From the NCBI GenBank assembly GCA_025937075.1, contig JAICSD010000246.1:1-6830 (forward strand): a stretch of DNA of 6,830 nt, in the 5' to 3' direction. The notes under the pieces were generated by a model. The model was given only the letters and a program-made list of their open reading frames with translations, was not told where the DNA came from and did no database searches. This document shows positions 6,682-6,830 of the stretch, piece by piece. This DNA is from Vicinamibacteria bacterium. Lineage in GTDB: Bacteria > Acidobacteriota > Vicinamibacteria > Vicinamibacterales > 2-12-FULL-66-21. Made by a program: the position numbers and the translations under genes. Position 1 is the first letter of the stretch; each line of letters starts with the position of its first letter.

Positions 6682-6830
6682 ATGACGCCCGCATTCGAAC
6701 TCCGCCGGCGGCTCCACGTCATCAGACGACGGTGGTTTGCTGCGGTTGCGCTTCGGAACAGCGCCCGCGTGTTCGTGGCCGCGGCTGCTCTCGTTGCGGT
6801 GGCGGCACTAGCGGACTGGTGGACGTCGCC
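6682..6830 (+). CDS. N-terminus of a membrane protein, 3'-partial (possibly DUF4175-like)
   Basis: The frame starts with ATG at 6682, 6 nt after the BatA-like stop, and stays open to the window edge (49 complete codons). The N-terminus is strongly basic (ELRRRLHVIRRRWF) and is followed by an Ala/Val-rich hydrophobic helix at about residues 29-44 ending in ADWW. This fits a protein with an N-terminal cytosolic basic segment and a first membrane helix. Large DUF4175-type membrane proteins often follow BatA genes in similar operons, so that is my best guess, but the visible part has no diagnostic motif. No strong Shine-Dalgarno precedes the ATG (only a weak GGA at 6677-6679), consistent with coupling to the gene before it. 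It is almost certainly a real gene given position and frame; its identity is uncertain. Confidence 0.65.
   Translation, partial: MTPAFELRRRLHVIRRRWFAAVALRNSARVFVAAAALVAVAALADWWTS

Overview
The window is a tightly packed, high-GC stretch of bacterial DNA with every gene on the + strand. It holds four complete genes, one gene cut by the left edge and one cut by the right edge. The gene order is TPR/zinc-metallopeptidase, DUF4159 secreted protein, MoxR-family AAA+ ATPase, cytosolic DUF58 (vWA) protein, BatA-type membrane vWA protein, then the start of a further membrane protein. This gene set, the GC-rich codon use and a characteristic short repeat inside the BatA-type gene together suggest Acidobacteriota, probably the Vicinamibacteria lineage. 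That taxonomic call is an inference from memory, not a search result.

Layout: 1-2034 is the 3' part of a long TPR protein with a central gluzincin (HExxH...E) peptidase-MA domain. 2031-2843 is a DUF4159 protein with a Sec signal peptide. 2843-3853 is the MoxR ATPase. 3856-4767 is the DUF58 protein. 4774-6675 is the BatA-like protein. 6682 to the right edge is the N-terminus of a membrane protein. Junctions are a 4-nt ATGA overlap, a 1-nt TGATG overlap, a 2-nt gap, a 6-nt gap and a 6-nt gap. No promoter, terminator, RNA gene or intergenic region over 10 nt is visible, so this looks like the interior of one translationally coupled operon.

How the genes may work together: MoxR ATPases paired with DUF58 and BatA-type vWA proteins are a known chaperone/metal-insertion-like module. 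Both vWA proteins here keep a DxSxS MIDAS motif, so metal-dependent partner binding is plausible. The cytosolic ATPase and DUF58 protein would act at the inner face of the membrane, with the BatA-like protein as membrane anchor and the DUF4159 protein outside the cytoplasm. The TPR-peptidase could be a substrate or maturation target of the module. No substrate can be read from the sequence.

The most unusual feature not explained by the gene calls lies at 5451-5518. A 10-bp perfect inverted repeat leads into an approximately 15-nt tandem repeat, in frame within a loop of the BatA-like protein. It looks like a short repetitive element that has entered a coding sequence.
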